Part shown: positions 11,806 to 21,517 of the stretch, in pieces | How positions within the stretch are numbered: position 1 is the stretch's first letter | Layout: each line of letters opens with the position of its first letter | NCBI RefSeq assembly: GCF_040783975.1 | Contig: NZ_CP160631.1 | Coordinates: forward strand, 2,108,001 to 2,172,000 | DNA from: Pantoea sp. Ep11b | GTDB lineage: Bacteria > Pseudomonadota > Gammaproteobacteria > Enterobacterales > Enterobacteriaceae | DNA length: 64,000 nucleotides | Direction of reading: 5' to 3' | Position numbers and translations under genes: made by a program | The notes under the pieces: generated by a model | What the model was told of the DNA's origin: nothing | Seen by the model: only the letters and a program-made list of their open reading frames with translations | The model's database searches: none

Positions 11806-12852
11806 TCAGAGACGATGAGAAACGGCCCCGGCGAGCAGTTCGAGCACGCTTTCGCTCTCCTGCCAGCCGAGGCAGGGGTCGGTAATCGACTGGCCATAGA
11901 CCAGCGGCTGACCGCTGACCACTTTCTGATTGCCCTCCTGCAGGAAGCTTTCAATCATTACGCCCGCCACGGCGCGCGAGCCTGATGTGATCTGCTCTGC
12001 GACATCGGCCGCGACATCCATCTGACGACGATGCTGCTTCAGGCAGTTGCCGTGACTGAAGTCGATCACCAGCTGTGGTGGCAGGTTAAAGGCCGCCAGG
12101 CTCTCTGCCGCCGCCGCCACATCGCTGGCGTGATAGTTGGGCTGTTTGCCGCCGCGCAGGATCACATGACCGTGGGGATTACCGCTGGTCTGATAGATGG
12201 TCATCTGGCCCCGCTTATCGGGCGAGAGGAACATATGACTGGCGCGCGCGGCGCGGATGGCATCCACGGCGATCTGGACGTTGCCATCGGTACCATTTTT
12301 AAAGCCGACCGGGCAGGAGAGGGCCGACGCCATTTCGCGGTGGATCTGGCTTTCCGTGGTACGTGCGCCAATGGCTCCCCAGCTAATCAGATCCGCAATA
12401 AACTGGCCGATCACCATATCCAGGAACTCGGTGGCGGTGGGCAGGCCCAGCGTGTTGATATCGATCAGCAGCTGGCGGGCGATGCCGATGCCACGGTTCA
12501 CATCAAAGCTGCCATCCAGGTCCGGATCGGAAATCAGCCCTTTCCAGCCTACCACGGTGCGTGGCTTCTCAAAGTAAGCACGCATCACTATCTCCAGCCG
12601 ATCCGCATAGCGGTCACGCAGGACGTTCAGGCGCTCCGCATATTCCAGCGCCGCTTTGGGATCGTGCAGCGAGCAGGGGCCGATGACCACCAGCAGGCGG
12701 GGATCTTCACCGGTCAGGATCCGCGCAATACGGGTGCGGGCCGCCGTGACATTATCAGCAATGGCGGCGGAAACAGGGTGTGCCTCTGCCAGGCTGGCAG
12801 GCGTAATCAGGTTATCAATGCGTGCAGTACGCAGTTCATCGGTTTTATTCAT
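11806..12852 (-). CDS. aroH: 3-deoxy-7-phosphoheptulonate synthase, AroH type
   Basis: DAHP synthase, first step of the shikimate pathway: PEP plus erythrose-4-phosphate gives DAHP. It has 348 residues from MNKTDELRTARIDN, the exact length of the E. coli Trp-sensitive isozyme; 23 in-frame upstream codons lack homology. Conserved blocks include LLVVIGPCSLHD, KPRTVVGWKGLISDP, GARTTESQIHREMAS, GFKNGTDG and DFSHGNC (metal/substrate residues). In E. coli it is repressed by TrpR, but no TrpR-type CTAG half-site is seen in the 153-base upstream gap. It converges on selO with 7 bases between stops. Confidence 0.94.
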   Translation of the reverse strand: MNKTDELRTARIDNLITPASLAEAHPVSAAIADNVTAARTRIARILTGEDPRLLVVIGPCSLHDPKAALEYAERLNVLRDRYADRLEIVMRAYFEKPRTVVGWKGLISDPDLDGSFDVNRGIGIARQLLIDINTLGLPTATEFLDMVIGQFIADLISWGAIGARTTESQIHREMASALSCPVGFKNGTDGNVQIAVDAIRAARASHMFLSPDKRGQMTIYQTSGNPHGHVILRGGKQPNYHASDVAAAAESLAAFNLPPQLVIDFSHGNCLKQHRRQMDVAADVAEQITSGSRAVAGVMIESFLQEGNQKVVSGQPLVYGQSITDPCLGWQESESVLELLAGAVSHRL

Positions 12853-13005
12853 GAGTATCTCAAAAAACGGTTCTTCGCAGCGGTGAAATACCGGGAAGTG
12901 ATGAGGGTCACAATAAACCATTAGCCTGCGAATTCAACCCGATAATGAATATTCAAATCAAAACAGACGGCCACGCCACGTTACAGCCTCTGCGCCATAA
13001 GAGCG

Positions 13006-13833
13006 CTAATACATGCGGCGGGTCAGACCCATGATGTCGAGAATTTTGGTGGCGATCTCCTCCACCGAGTAGTTGGTGCTGTTGAGATAGCGGATCTGGT
13101 GGGTGCGGAACAGCGCTTCGACTTCGCCCACCTCCAGCCGGCACTGGCGCATCGAGGCGTAGCGGGTATTTTCTGCCCGCTCCTGACGTATTGCCGCCAG
13201 CCGTTCCGGATCGATGGTCAGCCCGAAGAGTTTGTTCTGATGGGCGCGCAGGGCGGGCGGCAGCTTCAGGTTATCCATATCATCAGCAATAAAAGGGTAG
13301 TTGGCGGCGCGGATGCCGAACTGCATCGCCAGATAGAGGCTGGTGGGCGTTTTGCCGCAGCGTGAGACGCCCACCAGGATCACCTGGGCATCCTCCAGAC
13401 CGCGCAGCGAGATGCCGTCGTCGTGGGCCAGGGCGTAGTCGATCGCTGCAATACGGGCATCATATTTCCCCAGATTACTGGCATCCAGCCCGTGGGTACG
13501 GTGCGCCACCGGCGCGGGCGACAAGCCCAGCTCCTGCTGCAGCGGGGCGACCAGCGCCTGCACAATGTCCTGACAGAAGCCTTCACTCTGAACGATGATG
13601 TCACGCACTTCCGGCGTCACGATCGAGAAAAACACCAGCGGCCGGACGCCGCTCTGCTGATAGAGCGCGTTTATCTGGGCTTTCACCGCCAGCGCCCGCT
13701 GAACATTCTCAACGAACGGCAGCGTCAGGCTGGTGATGTTGACCGGAAACTGCGACAGCACCGCATGACCCAATACTTCTGCCGTAATGGCGGTGCCATC
13801 AGAAATATAAAAAACGCTTCTGTCAGTTGTCAT
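13006..13833 (-). CDS. ppsR: PEP synthetase regulatory protein (kinase/pyrophosphorylase)
   Basis: DUF299 bifunctional enzyme that inactivates PpsA by ADP-dependent phosphorylation of a threonine and reactivates it by Pi-dependent phosphorolysis. It has 275 residues from [13 protein letters not shown]; twelve upstream in-frame codons are excluded because the family starts MTTD-like. The P-loop GVSRCGKT lies at 155-162, with the conserved [13 protein letters not shown] after it. It is divergent from its target ppsA across a 424-base regulatory gap. Confidence 0.96.
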   Translation of the reverse strand: MTTDRSVFYISDGTAITAEVLGHAVLSQFPVNITSLTLPFVENVQRALAVKAQINALYQQSGVRPLVFFSIVTPEVRDIIVQSEGFCQDIVQALVAPLQQELGLSPAPVAHRTHGLDASNLGKYDARIAAIDYALAHDDGISLRGLEDAQVILVGVSRCGKTPTSLYLAMQFGIRAANYPFIADDMDNLKLPPALRAHQNKLFGLTIDPERLAAIRQERAENTRYASMRQCRLEVGEVEALFRTHQIRYLNSTNYSVEEIATKILDIMGLTRRMY

Positions 13834-14257
13834 AACTATCTGCCCTGGACATGAGTGAACCGTCAGCATGAGCTATGCCGGAAAATAAATCATCCCGGAT
13901 GTAAATTTCTGGAAGGTTTATCGGAATTTACGGACGGAGGTTTTCTCTGTTGCAAAGGAATAGTCACTCGTCCGCCGCGTGCTTTGTCCTTTATCAGCCG
14001 GAAAGGCCCGCGCCTTTGTTGCGCAACAAAACAGGGGGATAAGGAAGCCTGAAAAACACGTATTACAGATTTATCAGTTGCTTAGGAAAAAATGGCGGCT
14101 TTGCGCAACAGCAAAATAAAGCGCTTACAATTCCGAAACTGCGGCTGAAATTCTGCTTTAACGATTCAACAGATCGTTATCGGTGAGGCGATATGCCAGG
14201 CTGAAAACCGATTACTCCCTGTCTCACTTCATCGATAACTGATAAAGGATAAGATCA
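13834..14257. promoter_or_regulatory. ppsR-ppsA divergent regulatory region
   Basis: 424 bases without a credible gene, holding a Cra-like operator (14157-14170), a perfect 16-base palindrome TTTGTTGCGCAACAAA (14015-14030) and a second TTGCGCAA at 14101-14108. The ppsA ribosome site (AAGGA, about 14247-14251) is clear. The long gap between two functionally paired genes suggests more than one regulator. Confidence 0.7.
14157..14170 (-). promoter_or_regulatory. Cra (FruR)-like operator upstream of ppsA
   Basis: On the minus strand the site reads GTTGAATCGTTAAA, 13 of 14 positions of the Cra consensus RSTGAAWCSNTHHW. It lies about 88-101 bases before the ppsA start. In E. coli Cra activates ppsA from an upstream site, so activation during gluconeogenesis is expected here too. 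Confidence 0.7.
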
Positions 14258-16639
14258 ATGTCCACTACAGGCGAACAGCCACTTGTGCTCTGGTATAACC
14301 AGCTTGGCATGCATGATGTTGACCGGGTGGGAGGTAAAAATGCCTCTCTGGGTGAAATGATTACTAATCTGTCGTCGCTGGGTGTCTCCGTTCCCAATGG
14401 TTTTGCAACGACATCGTACGCGTTTAACCTGTTCCTCGATCAGAGTGGGCTGAACCAGCGCATCTATGCGCTGCTGGATGAGACCGATATTGATGATGTG
14501 GATGCGCTGGCAAAAGCGGGCCGGCAGATCCGGCAGTGGGTTGTTGAGACGCCTTTCCTGCCGGCGCTGGAGTCCGCCATTCTGGACGCGTATCAGCAGC
14601 TTTCGGCAGATGACGCGGACGCCTCTTTTGCTGTCCGCTCCTCGGCTACCGCCGAAGATATGCCCGACGCCTCCTTTGCCGGACAGCAGGAGACCTTTCT
14701 GAATGTGCAGGGCATCGACGCCGTGATGGTCGCGGTCAAGCATGTCTTCGCCTCGCTGTTCAACGACCGTGCTATCTCTTACCGCGTGCATCAGGGCTAT
14801 GATCATCGCGGCGTGGCGCTCTCGGCCGGTATCCAGCGCATGGTGCGATCGGATCTCGCTGCGTCGGGCGTGATGTTCACCATCGATACCGAGTCCGGCT
14901 TCGATCAGGTGGTCTTTATTACCGCAGCGCTGGGACTGGGCGAAATGGTGGTGCAGGGCGCGGTGAACCCGGATGAATTCTACGTGCATAAGCCGACGCT
15001 GGCCGCCAGCCGTCCGTCGATTGTGCGCCGCAATATGGGCTCGAAAAAGGTCCGCATGGTCTATGCCGACTCGCAGGCGCACGGCGAGCAGGTGCGGATT
15101 GAGGATGTGCCGGAGGCTGAACGCGACCGCTTCTGCCTGAGTGATGAGGAAGTCCAGGCGCTGGCGAAACAGGCGGTGCTGATTGAGCAGCACTACCAGC
15201 GGCCGATGGACATCGAGTGGGCCAAAGATGGCCACACGGGCAAGCTGTTTATTGTGCAGGCGCGGCCGGAAACCGTTCGCTCAAATGGTCAGGTGATGGA
15301 GCGTTACACGTTACAGGGGCAGGGCAGCGTCGTGGCGGAAGGGCGAGCCATCGGTCACCGTATCGGGGCTGGCACGGTGAAGGTGATCCACGATATCAGC
15401 GAAATGAACCAGATTGAGAAAGGGGATGTGCTGGTTACCGACATGACCGACCCGGACTGGGAGCCGATCATGAAAAAAGCCTCAGCGATCGTCACCAACC
15501 GTGGCGGACGCACCTGCCATGCGGCAATCATCGCGCGCGAGCTGGGCATTCCGGCAGTCGTCGGCTGCGGCGACGCCACCGATCGGCTGAAAGAGGGACA
15601 TCAGGTGACCGTCTCCTGCGCCGAAGGGGACACCGGCTATGTCTACGATCAGCTGCTCGATTTCGACGTCACCAGTTCGCAGGTCGATTCGCTGCCTGAG
15701 CTGCCGCTGAAGATCATGATGAACGTCGGCAACCCCGATCGCGCTTTTGATTTTGCCTGTCTGCCTAATGAAGGCGTGGGGCTGGCGCGGCTGGAATTTA
15801 TCATCAACCGCATGATTGGCGTCCATCCTAAAGCCCTGCTGGAGTTTGATCAGCAGACGCCGGAACTGCAGCAGCAGATCCGCAAAATGATGAAAGGATT
15901 TGATAATCCAGTGGAGTTCTACATCGCGCGCCTGACCGAGGGAATTGCCACACTTGGCGCAGCATTTGCACCGAAACGCGTAATTGTCCGACTTTCCGAC
16001 TTCAAGACGAATGAATATGCCAACCTGGTGGGCGGCGAACGCTACGAGCCGGAAGAGGAGAACCCGATGCTGGGATTCCGTGGCGCAGGACGTTATGTCG
16101 CGGACAGCTTCCGCGACTGCTTCGCACTGGAGTGCGAGGCGGTAAAACGTGTTCGTAACGAGATGGGCCTGACCAACGTTGAGATCATGGTGCCGTTTGT
16201 GCGTACCGTCGAACAGGCGCAGGCCGTGGTGGAAGAGCTGGCGCGTCAGGGCCTGAAACGGGGCGAAAACGGGCTGAAGATCATCATGATGTGCGAAATT
16301 CCGTCGAATGCGCTGCTGGCGGATCAATTCCTGCAGCACTTTGATGGCTTCTCTATCGGTTCTAACGATATGACTCAGCTGACGCTGGGGCTGGATCGCG
16401 ACTCCGGCGTCGTCTCCGCGCTGTTTGATGAGCGCAACGAGGCGGTGAAAGCGCTGCTGTCTATGGCAATCCGGGCGGCGAAACAGCAGGGCAAATATGT
16501 CGGCATCTGCGGGCAGGGACCGTCGGACCATCAGGACTTTGCGGCATGGCTGATGAAAGAGGGAATCGATAGCCTGTCGCTGAACCCGGATACCGTGGTA
16601 GAAACCTGGGTGAGCCTGGCGCAGATGACCCCCTCCTGA
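14258..16639 (+). CDS. ppsA: Phosphoenolpyruvate synthase
   Basis: PEP synthase makes PEP, AMP and Pi from pyruvate, ATP and water, allowing growth on three-carbon substrates. It has 793 residues (E. coli 792). The order is an N-terminal ATP-grasp domain ([24 protein letters not shown] near 127), a swivelling phosphohistidine domain with catalytic His421 ([14 protein letters not shown]), and a C-terminal PEP/pyruvate TIM barrel with [15 protein letters not shown] and catalytic Cys751 (GICGQGPSD). The threonine two residues before His421 is the PpsR target. A terminator follows at 16658-16686. Confidence 0.98.
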   Translation: MSTTGEQPLVLWYNQLGMHDVDRVGGKNASLGEMITNLSSLGVSVPNGFATTSYAFNLFLDQSGLNQRIYALLDETDIDDVDALAKAGRQIRQWVVETPFLPALESAILDAYQQLSADDADASFAVRSSATAEDMPDASFAGQQETFLNVQGIDAVMVAVKHVFASLFNDRAISYRVHQGYDHRGVALSAGIQRMVRSDLAASGVMFTIDTESGFDQVVFITAALGLGEMVVQGAVNPDEFYVHKPTLAASRPSIVRRNMGSKKVRMVYADSQAHGEQVRIEDVPEAERDRFCLSDEEVQALAKQAVLIEQHYQRPMDIEWAKDGHTGKLFIVQARPETVRSNGQVMERYTLQGQGSVVAEGRAIGHRIGAGTVKVIHDISEMNQIEKGDVLVTDMTDPDWEPIMKKASAIVTNRGGRTCHAAIIARELGIPAVVGCGDATDRLKEGHQVTVSCAEGDTGYVYDQLLDFDVTSSQVDSLPELPLKIMMNVGNPDRAFDFACLPNEGVGLARLEFIINRMIGVHPKALLEFDQQTPELQQQIRKMMKGFDNPVEFYIARLTEGIATLGAAFAPKRVIVRLSDFKTNEYANLVGGERYEPEEENPMLGFRGAGRYVADSFRDCFALECEAVKRVRNEMGLTNVEIMVPFVRTVEQAQAVVEELARQGLKRGENGLKIIMMCEIPSNALLADQFLQHFDGFSIGSNDMTQLTLGLDRDSGVVSALFDERNEAVKALLSMAIRAAKQQGKYVGICGQGPSDHQDFAAWLMKEGIDSLSLNPDTVVETWVSLAQMTPS

Positions 16640-16657
16640 CCCCGGCTGCACGATCGT

Positions 16658-16686
16658 AAAAGGCCCGCAATGCGGGCCTTTTTTTG
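16658..16686 (+). terminator. Intrinsic terminator after ppsA
   Basis: AAAAGGCCCGC-AAT-GCGGGCCTTTTTTT hairpin with T run, 18 bases after the ppsA stop. It faces the rprA terminator on the other strand 24 bases away. Confidence 0.9.
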
Positions 16687-16709
16687 TTTATGGCGGGTCA
16701 GTTTCAGAC

Positions 16710-16816
16710 AAAAAAAAGCCCATCACAGGGGATGGGCAAAGACTACACACAGCAATTCTTTACTCTACTCAGGGGGAATAGGGTGGTCTGGAAATCAATA
16801 GTTTGATTCAGAACAT
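16710..16816 (-). ncRNA. rprA: RprA small regulatory RNA
   Basis: The minus strand between ydiK and ppsA carries the hallmarks of E. coli RprA: a 5' hairpin with AATCA/TGATT arms, the core CCCCTGAG, the segment GAATTGCTGTGTGTAGTCTT (about 16737-16757) and a terminator stem GCCCATC/GATGGGC followed by eight T. The length, ~107 nt, equals E. coli RprA. RprA, with Hfq, activates rpoS translation by opening its leader and represses csgD. The 5' end is inferred by alignment with the E. coli RNA as remembered, not mapped. Confidence 0.88.
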
Positions 16817-16852
16817 AGGAAGCATGTTATTCATACCGCTGGCTGGAGTCTT

Positions 16853-16866
16853 TAAGAATCCTCTTA
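16853..16866 (+). promoter_or_regulatory. RcsB-type box upstream of rprA
   Basis: TAAGAATCCTCTTA matches 11 of 14 positions of the RcsAB/RcsB motif TAAGAATATTCCTA. It abuts the weak -35 (16847-16852) of a candidate rprA promoter with -10 TAACAT (minus strand, 16824-16829). E. coli rprA is activated by the RcsCDB envelope-stress phosphorelay, so this placement is as expected for an activator-dependent promoter. Confidence 0.6.
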
Positions 16867-17107
16867 TTAGTTTAAAGCCAATAATCTTTTGTCACCTTTA
16901 CTGCGCCATTTGGCTTAAGAAACAGTGCAGAAAATAATCTTTTTTGGCCTGAAATGGTCGATTTCAGCTCAGGAATGGCTTTTTTCTTAAAAATCGCTAA
17001 TGAAAATCATCCTTTATCAGACAGGCGGGATGCAGTGCGGCTAATCATCATTAACCGCACTAATCATTACATCGGGCAGGGATGTTATGGCGGGTAAGCG
17101 CGACGGA

Positions 17108-18226
17108 TCACACGGCGGGCGGGGTTCCTTCATGATCGGCCAGGGCTTCCGCCACCGCCTGCGGGTCGTTATCCGGTGCCGGGGCCTCATGCACCCAGAC
17201 CGAAACCAGACGGTAAGAAACCGCCAGCACCACCGGCCCGATAAACAGACCAATCATGCCAAAGGCAAAGAGTCCACCAATAACACCAGAGAGGATCAGG
17301 ATCATCGGCAGGTCGGCACCCATCCGGATCAGCATCGGGCGCAGAACATTATCCAGCGTGCCGACGACGCAGCTCCAGACCAGCAGCACCGTTCCCCAGG
17401 TGGTATCACCGCTCCAGTAGAGGTAGATGATGGCCGGAACCAGCACCAGCAGCGGCCCGATCTGCACCAGGCAGCACAGGATCATCAGCACCGTCAGCAG
17501 CGTAGCGTAGGGGATGCCGGAGAGCGCCAGACCGATCCCTCCCAGCACGCCCTGCACCAGTGCCGTTACCACTACGCCCAGCGCCACGGCGCGAATGGAC
17601 TGTGCTGCCAGCAGTACGGCGGCATCACCGCGTCGTCCCGCCATGCGGAAAGCAAAGTGACGGATACCCTGAGCCGCCTGCTCGCCACGCCAGTAGAGCA
17701 GCACACTGAACAGCAGCATCACGCCCAGATGGATCATAAACCGCCCGAAATGGCCAGCCTGTGCGACAAAGAAGCCGGTCGTGCGGCCGATATAGGGCTG
17801 AATCTTGGCCATCACGCCCGCACCACCGCTCGCCACCAGCTTGTCATAACTGGCGTAGAGCTTCTCACCGACCATCGGCACATCGTTAAGCCACAGCAGC
17901 TGCGGCATCGTATGTCCCTGCGTCACCCAGGCAATCACCGGCGCGCTGTTGTCGATCAGACTGCTGACCAGCAGGGCGATAGGAATAATAAACAGCAGCA
18001 GTAACAGCAGCGTCATCACAATGACCGCCAGGGAGCGGCGGCCCCATAGCAGTCGCTGAAATTTTAACATCAGCGGCCAGGTGGCAATCACCACCATACT
18101 GGCCCACGCAAAGCCCAGAATAAAGGGCTGTACCACCCATAAACAGGCGACAATCAGCAGCAGAATAAACATCAGAGTGAAGAGTATTTGCGGTAAATCC
18201 ATATCCCGGTACTGGCTTTTCATCAT
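17108..18226 (-). CDS. ydiK: AI-2E family inner-membrane transporter YdiK
   Basis: 372-residue integral membrane protein of the AI-2E/PerM (UPF0118) family, about eight membrane helices in the usual 3+5 arrangement around a soluble segment (~90-150). The conserved C-terminal block VVGTLDNVLRPMLIRMGADLP and LSGVIGGLFAFGMIGLFIGPVVLAV is present. The substrate is unknown; the family has been linked to AI-2 export and Na+/H+ antiport. Start chosen at the ATG-ATG pair (18226); 20 further upstream codons have no family homology. It is divergent from ydiJ. Confidence 0.88.
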   Translation of the reverse strand: MMKSQYRDMDLPQILFTLMFILLLIVACLWVVQPFILGFAWASMVVIATWPLMLKFQRLLWGRRSLAVIVMTLLLLLLFIIPIALLVSSLIDNSAPVIAWVTQGHTMPQLLWLNDVPMVGEKLYASYDKLVASGGAGVMAKIQPYIGRTTGFFVAQAGHFGRFMIHLGVMLLFSVLLYWRGEQAAQGIRHFAFRMAGRRGDAAVLLAAQSIRAVALGVVVTALVQGVLGGIGLALSGIPYATLLTVLMILCCLVQIGPLLVLVPAIIYLYWSGDTTWGTVLLVWSCVVGTLDNVLRPMLIRMGADLPMILILSGVIGGLFAFGMIGLFIGPVVLAVSYRLVSVWVHEAPAPDNDPQAVAEALADHEGTPPAV

Positions 18227-18395
18227 TGACTCATAACCTCGTCTTAATCCTTCATTTTCAGGCATTCGGATACCTGTTTTTATCATGATCTATTTACCGG
18301 GGATTAAACAGCATCGCGGAAAAGGTTTTTGGCTTTTCTGAAAAAACGGCAGAGGCAGAAAAAATATGATAAAACGGGAAATCGCTAACGCATAA

Positions 18396-18411
18396 ACGCA
18401 AACGTTTACAA
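18396..18411 (+). promoter_or_regulatory. PurR-like operator between ydiK and ydiJ
   Basis: ACGCAAACGTTTACAA matches PurR consensus ANGCAANCGNTTNCNT at all fixed positions except the last. It is 20 bases before the ydiJ start and about 170 before ydiK, well placed to control ydiJ. The purR gene itself is at 37825-38850 in this window. Confidence 0.6.
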
Positions 18412-18430
18412 CACCTTCGGTCAGACAATC

Positions 18431-21400
18431 ATGATCCCACAGATTTCGCAGGCACCGGGCCTCGTTCAACTGGTGCTGACGTTCCTTGAGTCGCTGAAAG
18501 AGCAGGGTTTCACCGGCGACATGGCGACCAGCTATGCCGATCGTCTCTCACTCTCCACCGATAACAGTATCTACCAGTTGCTGCCCGATGCAGCCCTGTT
18601 CCCACGCTCAACGGCGGATGTGGCGCTGCTGGCCCGTGTGGCTGGCGAAGCCCGTTTTGCCAGCCTGGTGTTTACGCCGCGTGGCGGTGGCACCGGCACC
18701 AACGGCCAGTCGCTGAATCAGGGCATTGTGGTGGACATGTCGCGTTACATGAACCGCATCCTGGAGATCAACACCGATGAAGGCTGGGTGCGGGTCGAGG
18801 CCGGTGTAGTCAAAGATCAGCTGAATGCCTGGCTGAAGCCTTTCGGCTTCTTCTTTTCACCAGAGCTATCGACCAGTAACCGGGCGACACTGGGCGGCAT
18901 GATCAACACTGATGCGTCGGGTCAGGGATCGTTGGTCTACGGCAAAACCTCGGATCATGTACTGGGTCTGCGCGCCGTGCTGCTGGGGGGGGACATTCTC
19001 GATACCCGGCCGATGGCGACCGCCCTGGCTGAAACCCTGGCGCAGACGGCCACGCCCGAAGGGCGGATTTACCAGCAGGTTCTGACGCGCTGCCGCGAAC
19101 AGCGCGCGCTGATTCTGGAAAAGTTTCCCAGGCTGAATCGGTTCCTTACCGGCTATGACCTGCGTCACGTCTTCAGCGATGATATGCAGACCTTTGACCT
19201 GACCCGCCTGCTGTGTGGGGCAGAGGGAACCCTGGCGTTTGTGACGGAAGCGCGGCTTGATATCACCCCGTTGCCGAAGGTGCGGCGACTGGTCAACATC
19301 AAGTATGACTCGTTTGACTCTGCGCTGCGCAATGCCCCTTTCATGGTGGAGGCACAGGCGCTGTCGGTTGAAACCGTCGACTCGAAAGTGCTGAACCTGG
19401 CGCGTGAAGATATCGTCTGGCATTCGGTACGCGAACTGATCGCCGACGTGCCCGATAAAGAGATGCTGGGCCTGAACATCGTGGAGTTCGCCGGTGATAA
19501 CGCTGCGCTGATCGATCAGCAGATCGACAGGCTCTGTACCCGTCTGGATACGTTGATGGCGCAGCAGCAGGGCGGCGTGATTGGCTATCAGCTCTGCAAC
19601 GATCTGACGGGCATTGAACGCATCTATAACATGCGGAAAAAAGCGGTGGGTCTGCTGGGGAACGCCCGAGGCCGGGCGAAGCCGATTCCGTTTGTAGAGG
19701 ATACGGCGGTGCCGCCGGAGAAGCTGGCGGACTACATCGTGGAGTTTCGCGCACTGCTCGACAGCCACGGCCTGAGCTATGGTATGTTCGGCCATGTCGA
19801 TGCCGGGGTTCTGCATGTGCGTCCGGCGCTGGATATGTGCGACCCGCAGCAGGAGATGATGATGAAGCAGATCTCCGATGAGGTGGTGGCGCTGACCGCG
19901 CGTTACGGCGGTCTGCTCTGGGGCGAACACGGCAAAGGGTTCCGGGCCCAGTACAGTCCGGCCTTCTTTGGCGAGACGCTGTTTAACGAGCTGCGGCGCA
20001 TTAAAGCCGCCTTCGATCCACTTAATCGCCTCAATCCGGGCAAAATCTGCACGCCGATTGAGAGCCATGACGAAATGATGCAGGTCGATGCGGTGACGCG
20101 CGGAAGCTATGATCGGCAGATCCCGTTAACGGTGCGGGATGAGTGGCGCGGCGCGATGGAGTGTAACGGCAACGGCTTGTGCTTTAACTTCGATGCCCGT
20201 AGTCCGATGTGCCCCTCCATGAAGATTACCCGCAATCGCATTCACTCGCCGAAAGGCCGGGCAACGCTGATGCGCGAGTGGCTGCGGCTGCTGGCCGGGC
20301 AGGGTGTCGATCCGCTGCTGCTGGAGAAGCAGTTGCCGGAAAGTCGGCTCTCCCTGCGCGCACTCATCGCCCGGACCCGCAACAGCTGGCACGCCAGAAA
20401 AGGGGAATATGATTTCTCTCACGAGGTAAAAGAGGCGATGTCGGGCTGCCTGGCCTGCAAAGCCTGTTCAACCCAGTGCCCGATTAAGATTGACGTGCCT
20501 GCGTTCCGCTCGCGCTTCTTACAGCTCTATCACACCCGCTACCTGCGACCGGCCAGCGATCACCTGGTCGCCGCCGTAGAGAGCTATGCGCCCCTGATGG
20601 CGAAAGCGCCGGGGGTGTTTAACTTCTTCCTGCGCCAGCCGTGGCTCAAAGAGTTGAGTAAGACGCATATCGGCATGGTCGATCTGCCGCTGCTCTCTGC
20701 GCCGAACCTGAAGCAGCAGCTGAGTGGCCATCCCGCCATGAACATGACGCTGGAGCAGCTGGAGGCGATGCCAGCGGGCGAACGGGCCGGTTATGTGCTG
20801 GTGGTGCAGGATCCCTTCACCAGCTTCTACGAGGCGCAGCTGGTGAACGATTTTGTCCGGCTGATTGAAAAGCTCGGCTACCGTCCGGTCCTGCTGCCGT
20901 TTTCACCCAACGGCAAGGCGCAACATGTGAAGGGCTTCCTGCAACGGTTTGCCCGCACCGCGACCCGCACCGCCGATTTTCTTAACCGGGTGGCTAAACT
21001 GGGGCTGCCGATGGTTGGCGTCGATCCGGCCACCGTGCTCTGCTATCGCGATGAGTATCGCCAGACGCTGGGTGAGGCGCGCGGCGATTTTACGGTGCTG
21101 CTGGTGCATGAATGGCTGCAGCGTGCGCTGGCCGACCGCGAGGTGCAGACGACCAGCGGCGAGCCCTGGTATCTGTTTGCCCACTGTACCGAGGTCACTG
21201 CACTGCCGTCGACGCCCGATCAGTGGCAGGCCATCTTCGCCCGCTTTGGCGCGAAGCTGGAAAATATCAACGTGGGTTGCTGCGGTATGGCCGGCACCTA
21301 CGGTCATGAAACAGAGAACCTGGAAAACTCGCTGGGCATCTATGCGCTTTCGTGGCATCCGCAGCTTCAGCGCCTGCCCCGCCAGCGCTGTCTGGCCACC

Positions 21401-21484
21401 GGTTACTCCTGCCGCAGTCAGGTCAGCCGCGTGGAAGGCAACGGCATGCGCCATCCGCTTCAGGCCCTGTTGGCGCTGATGTAA
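18431..21484 (+). CDS. ydiJ: FAD-linked/4Fe-4S oxidoreductase YdiJ (proposed D-2-hydroxyglutarate dehydrogenase)
   Basis: 1017-residue two-part dehydrogenase, E. coli length 1018. N-terminal FAD-binding PCMH domain (about 50-270, with TPRGGGTGTNGQSLNQG), FAD-oxidase C-terminal domain (about 290-560, with GMFGHVDAGVLHVRP), then a ferredoxin-type 4Fe-4S region (CLACKACSTQCP near 675) and a GlpC/CCG-like domain (NVGCCGMAGTYGHE near 957). E. coli YdiJ has been proposed to oxidise D-2-hydroxyglutarate; the domain layout fits a membrane-associated 2-hydroxyacid dehydrogenase. A PurR-like box lies immediately upstream. Confidence 0.92.
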   Translation: MIPQISQAPGLVQLVLTFLESLKEQGFTGDMATSYADRLSLSTDNSIYQLLPDAALFPRSTADVALLARVAGEARFASLVFTPRGGGTGTNGQSLNQGIVVDMSRYMNRILEINTDEGWVRVEAGVVKDQLNAWLKPFGFFFSPELSTSNRATLGGMINTDASGQGSLVYGKTSDHVLGLRAVLLGGDILDTRPMATALAETLAQTATPEGRIYQQVLTRCREQRALILEKFPRLNRFLTGYDLRHVFSDDMQTFDLTRLLCGAEGTLAFVTEARLDITPLPKVRRLVNIKYDSFDSALRNAPFMVEAQALSVETVDSKVLNLAREDIVWHSVRELIADVPDKEMLGLNIVEFAGDNAALIDQQIDRLCTRLDTLMAQQQGGVIGYQLCNDLTGIERIYNMRKKAVGLLGNARGRAKPIPFVEDTAVPPEKLADYIVEFRALLDSHGLSYGMFGHVDAGVLHVRPALDMCDPQQEMMMKQISDEVVALTARYGGLLWGEHGKGFRAQYSPAFFGETLFNELRRIKAAFDPLNRLNPGKICTPIESHDEMMQVDAVTRGSYDRQIPLTVRDEWRGAMECNGNGLCFNFDARSPMCPSMKITRNRIHSPKGRATLMREWLRLLAGQGVDPLLLEKQLPESRLSLRALIARTRNSWHARKGEYDFSHEVKEAMSGCLACKACSTQCPIKIDVPAFRSRFLQLYHTRYLRPASDHLVAAVESYAPLMAKAPGVFNFFLRQPWLKELSKTHIGMVDLPLLSAPNLKQQLSGHPAMNMTLEQLEAMPAGERAGYVLVVQDPFTSFYEAQLVNDFVRLIEKLGYRPVLLPFSPNGKAQHVKGFLQRFARTATRTADFLNRVAKLGLPMVGVDPATVLCYRDEYRQTLGEARGDFTVLLVHEWLQRALADREVQTTSGEPWYLFAHCTEVTALPSTPDQWQAIFARFGAKLENINVGCCGMAGTYGHETENLENSLGIYALSWHPQLQRLPRQRCLATGYSCRSQVSRVEGNGMRHPLQALLALM

Positions 21485-21517
21485 AAAAATTGTGCGCGAC
21501 GTCACGCAGTGGCTGGA

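Noticed and set aside
12031..12924. 297-codon frame antisense to aroH
   Set aside because: Mirror frame of a high-GC gene with strong family match on the other strand; composition (Gln/Gly/Arg/His-rich) is typical of antisense shadows.
15482..16651. 389-codon frame antisense to ppsA
   Set aside because: Lies wholly over the conserved PEP-binding domain of ppsA; no own promoter or ribosome site.
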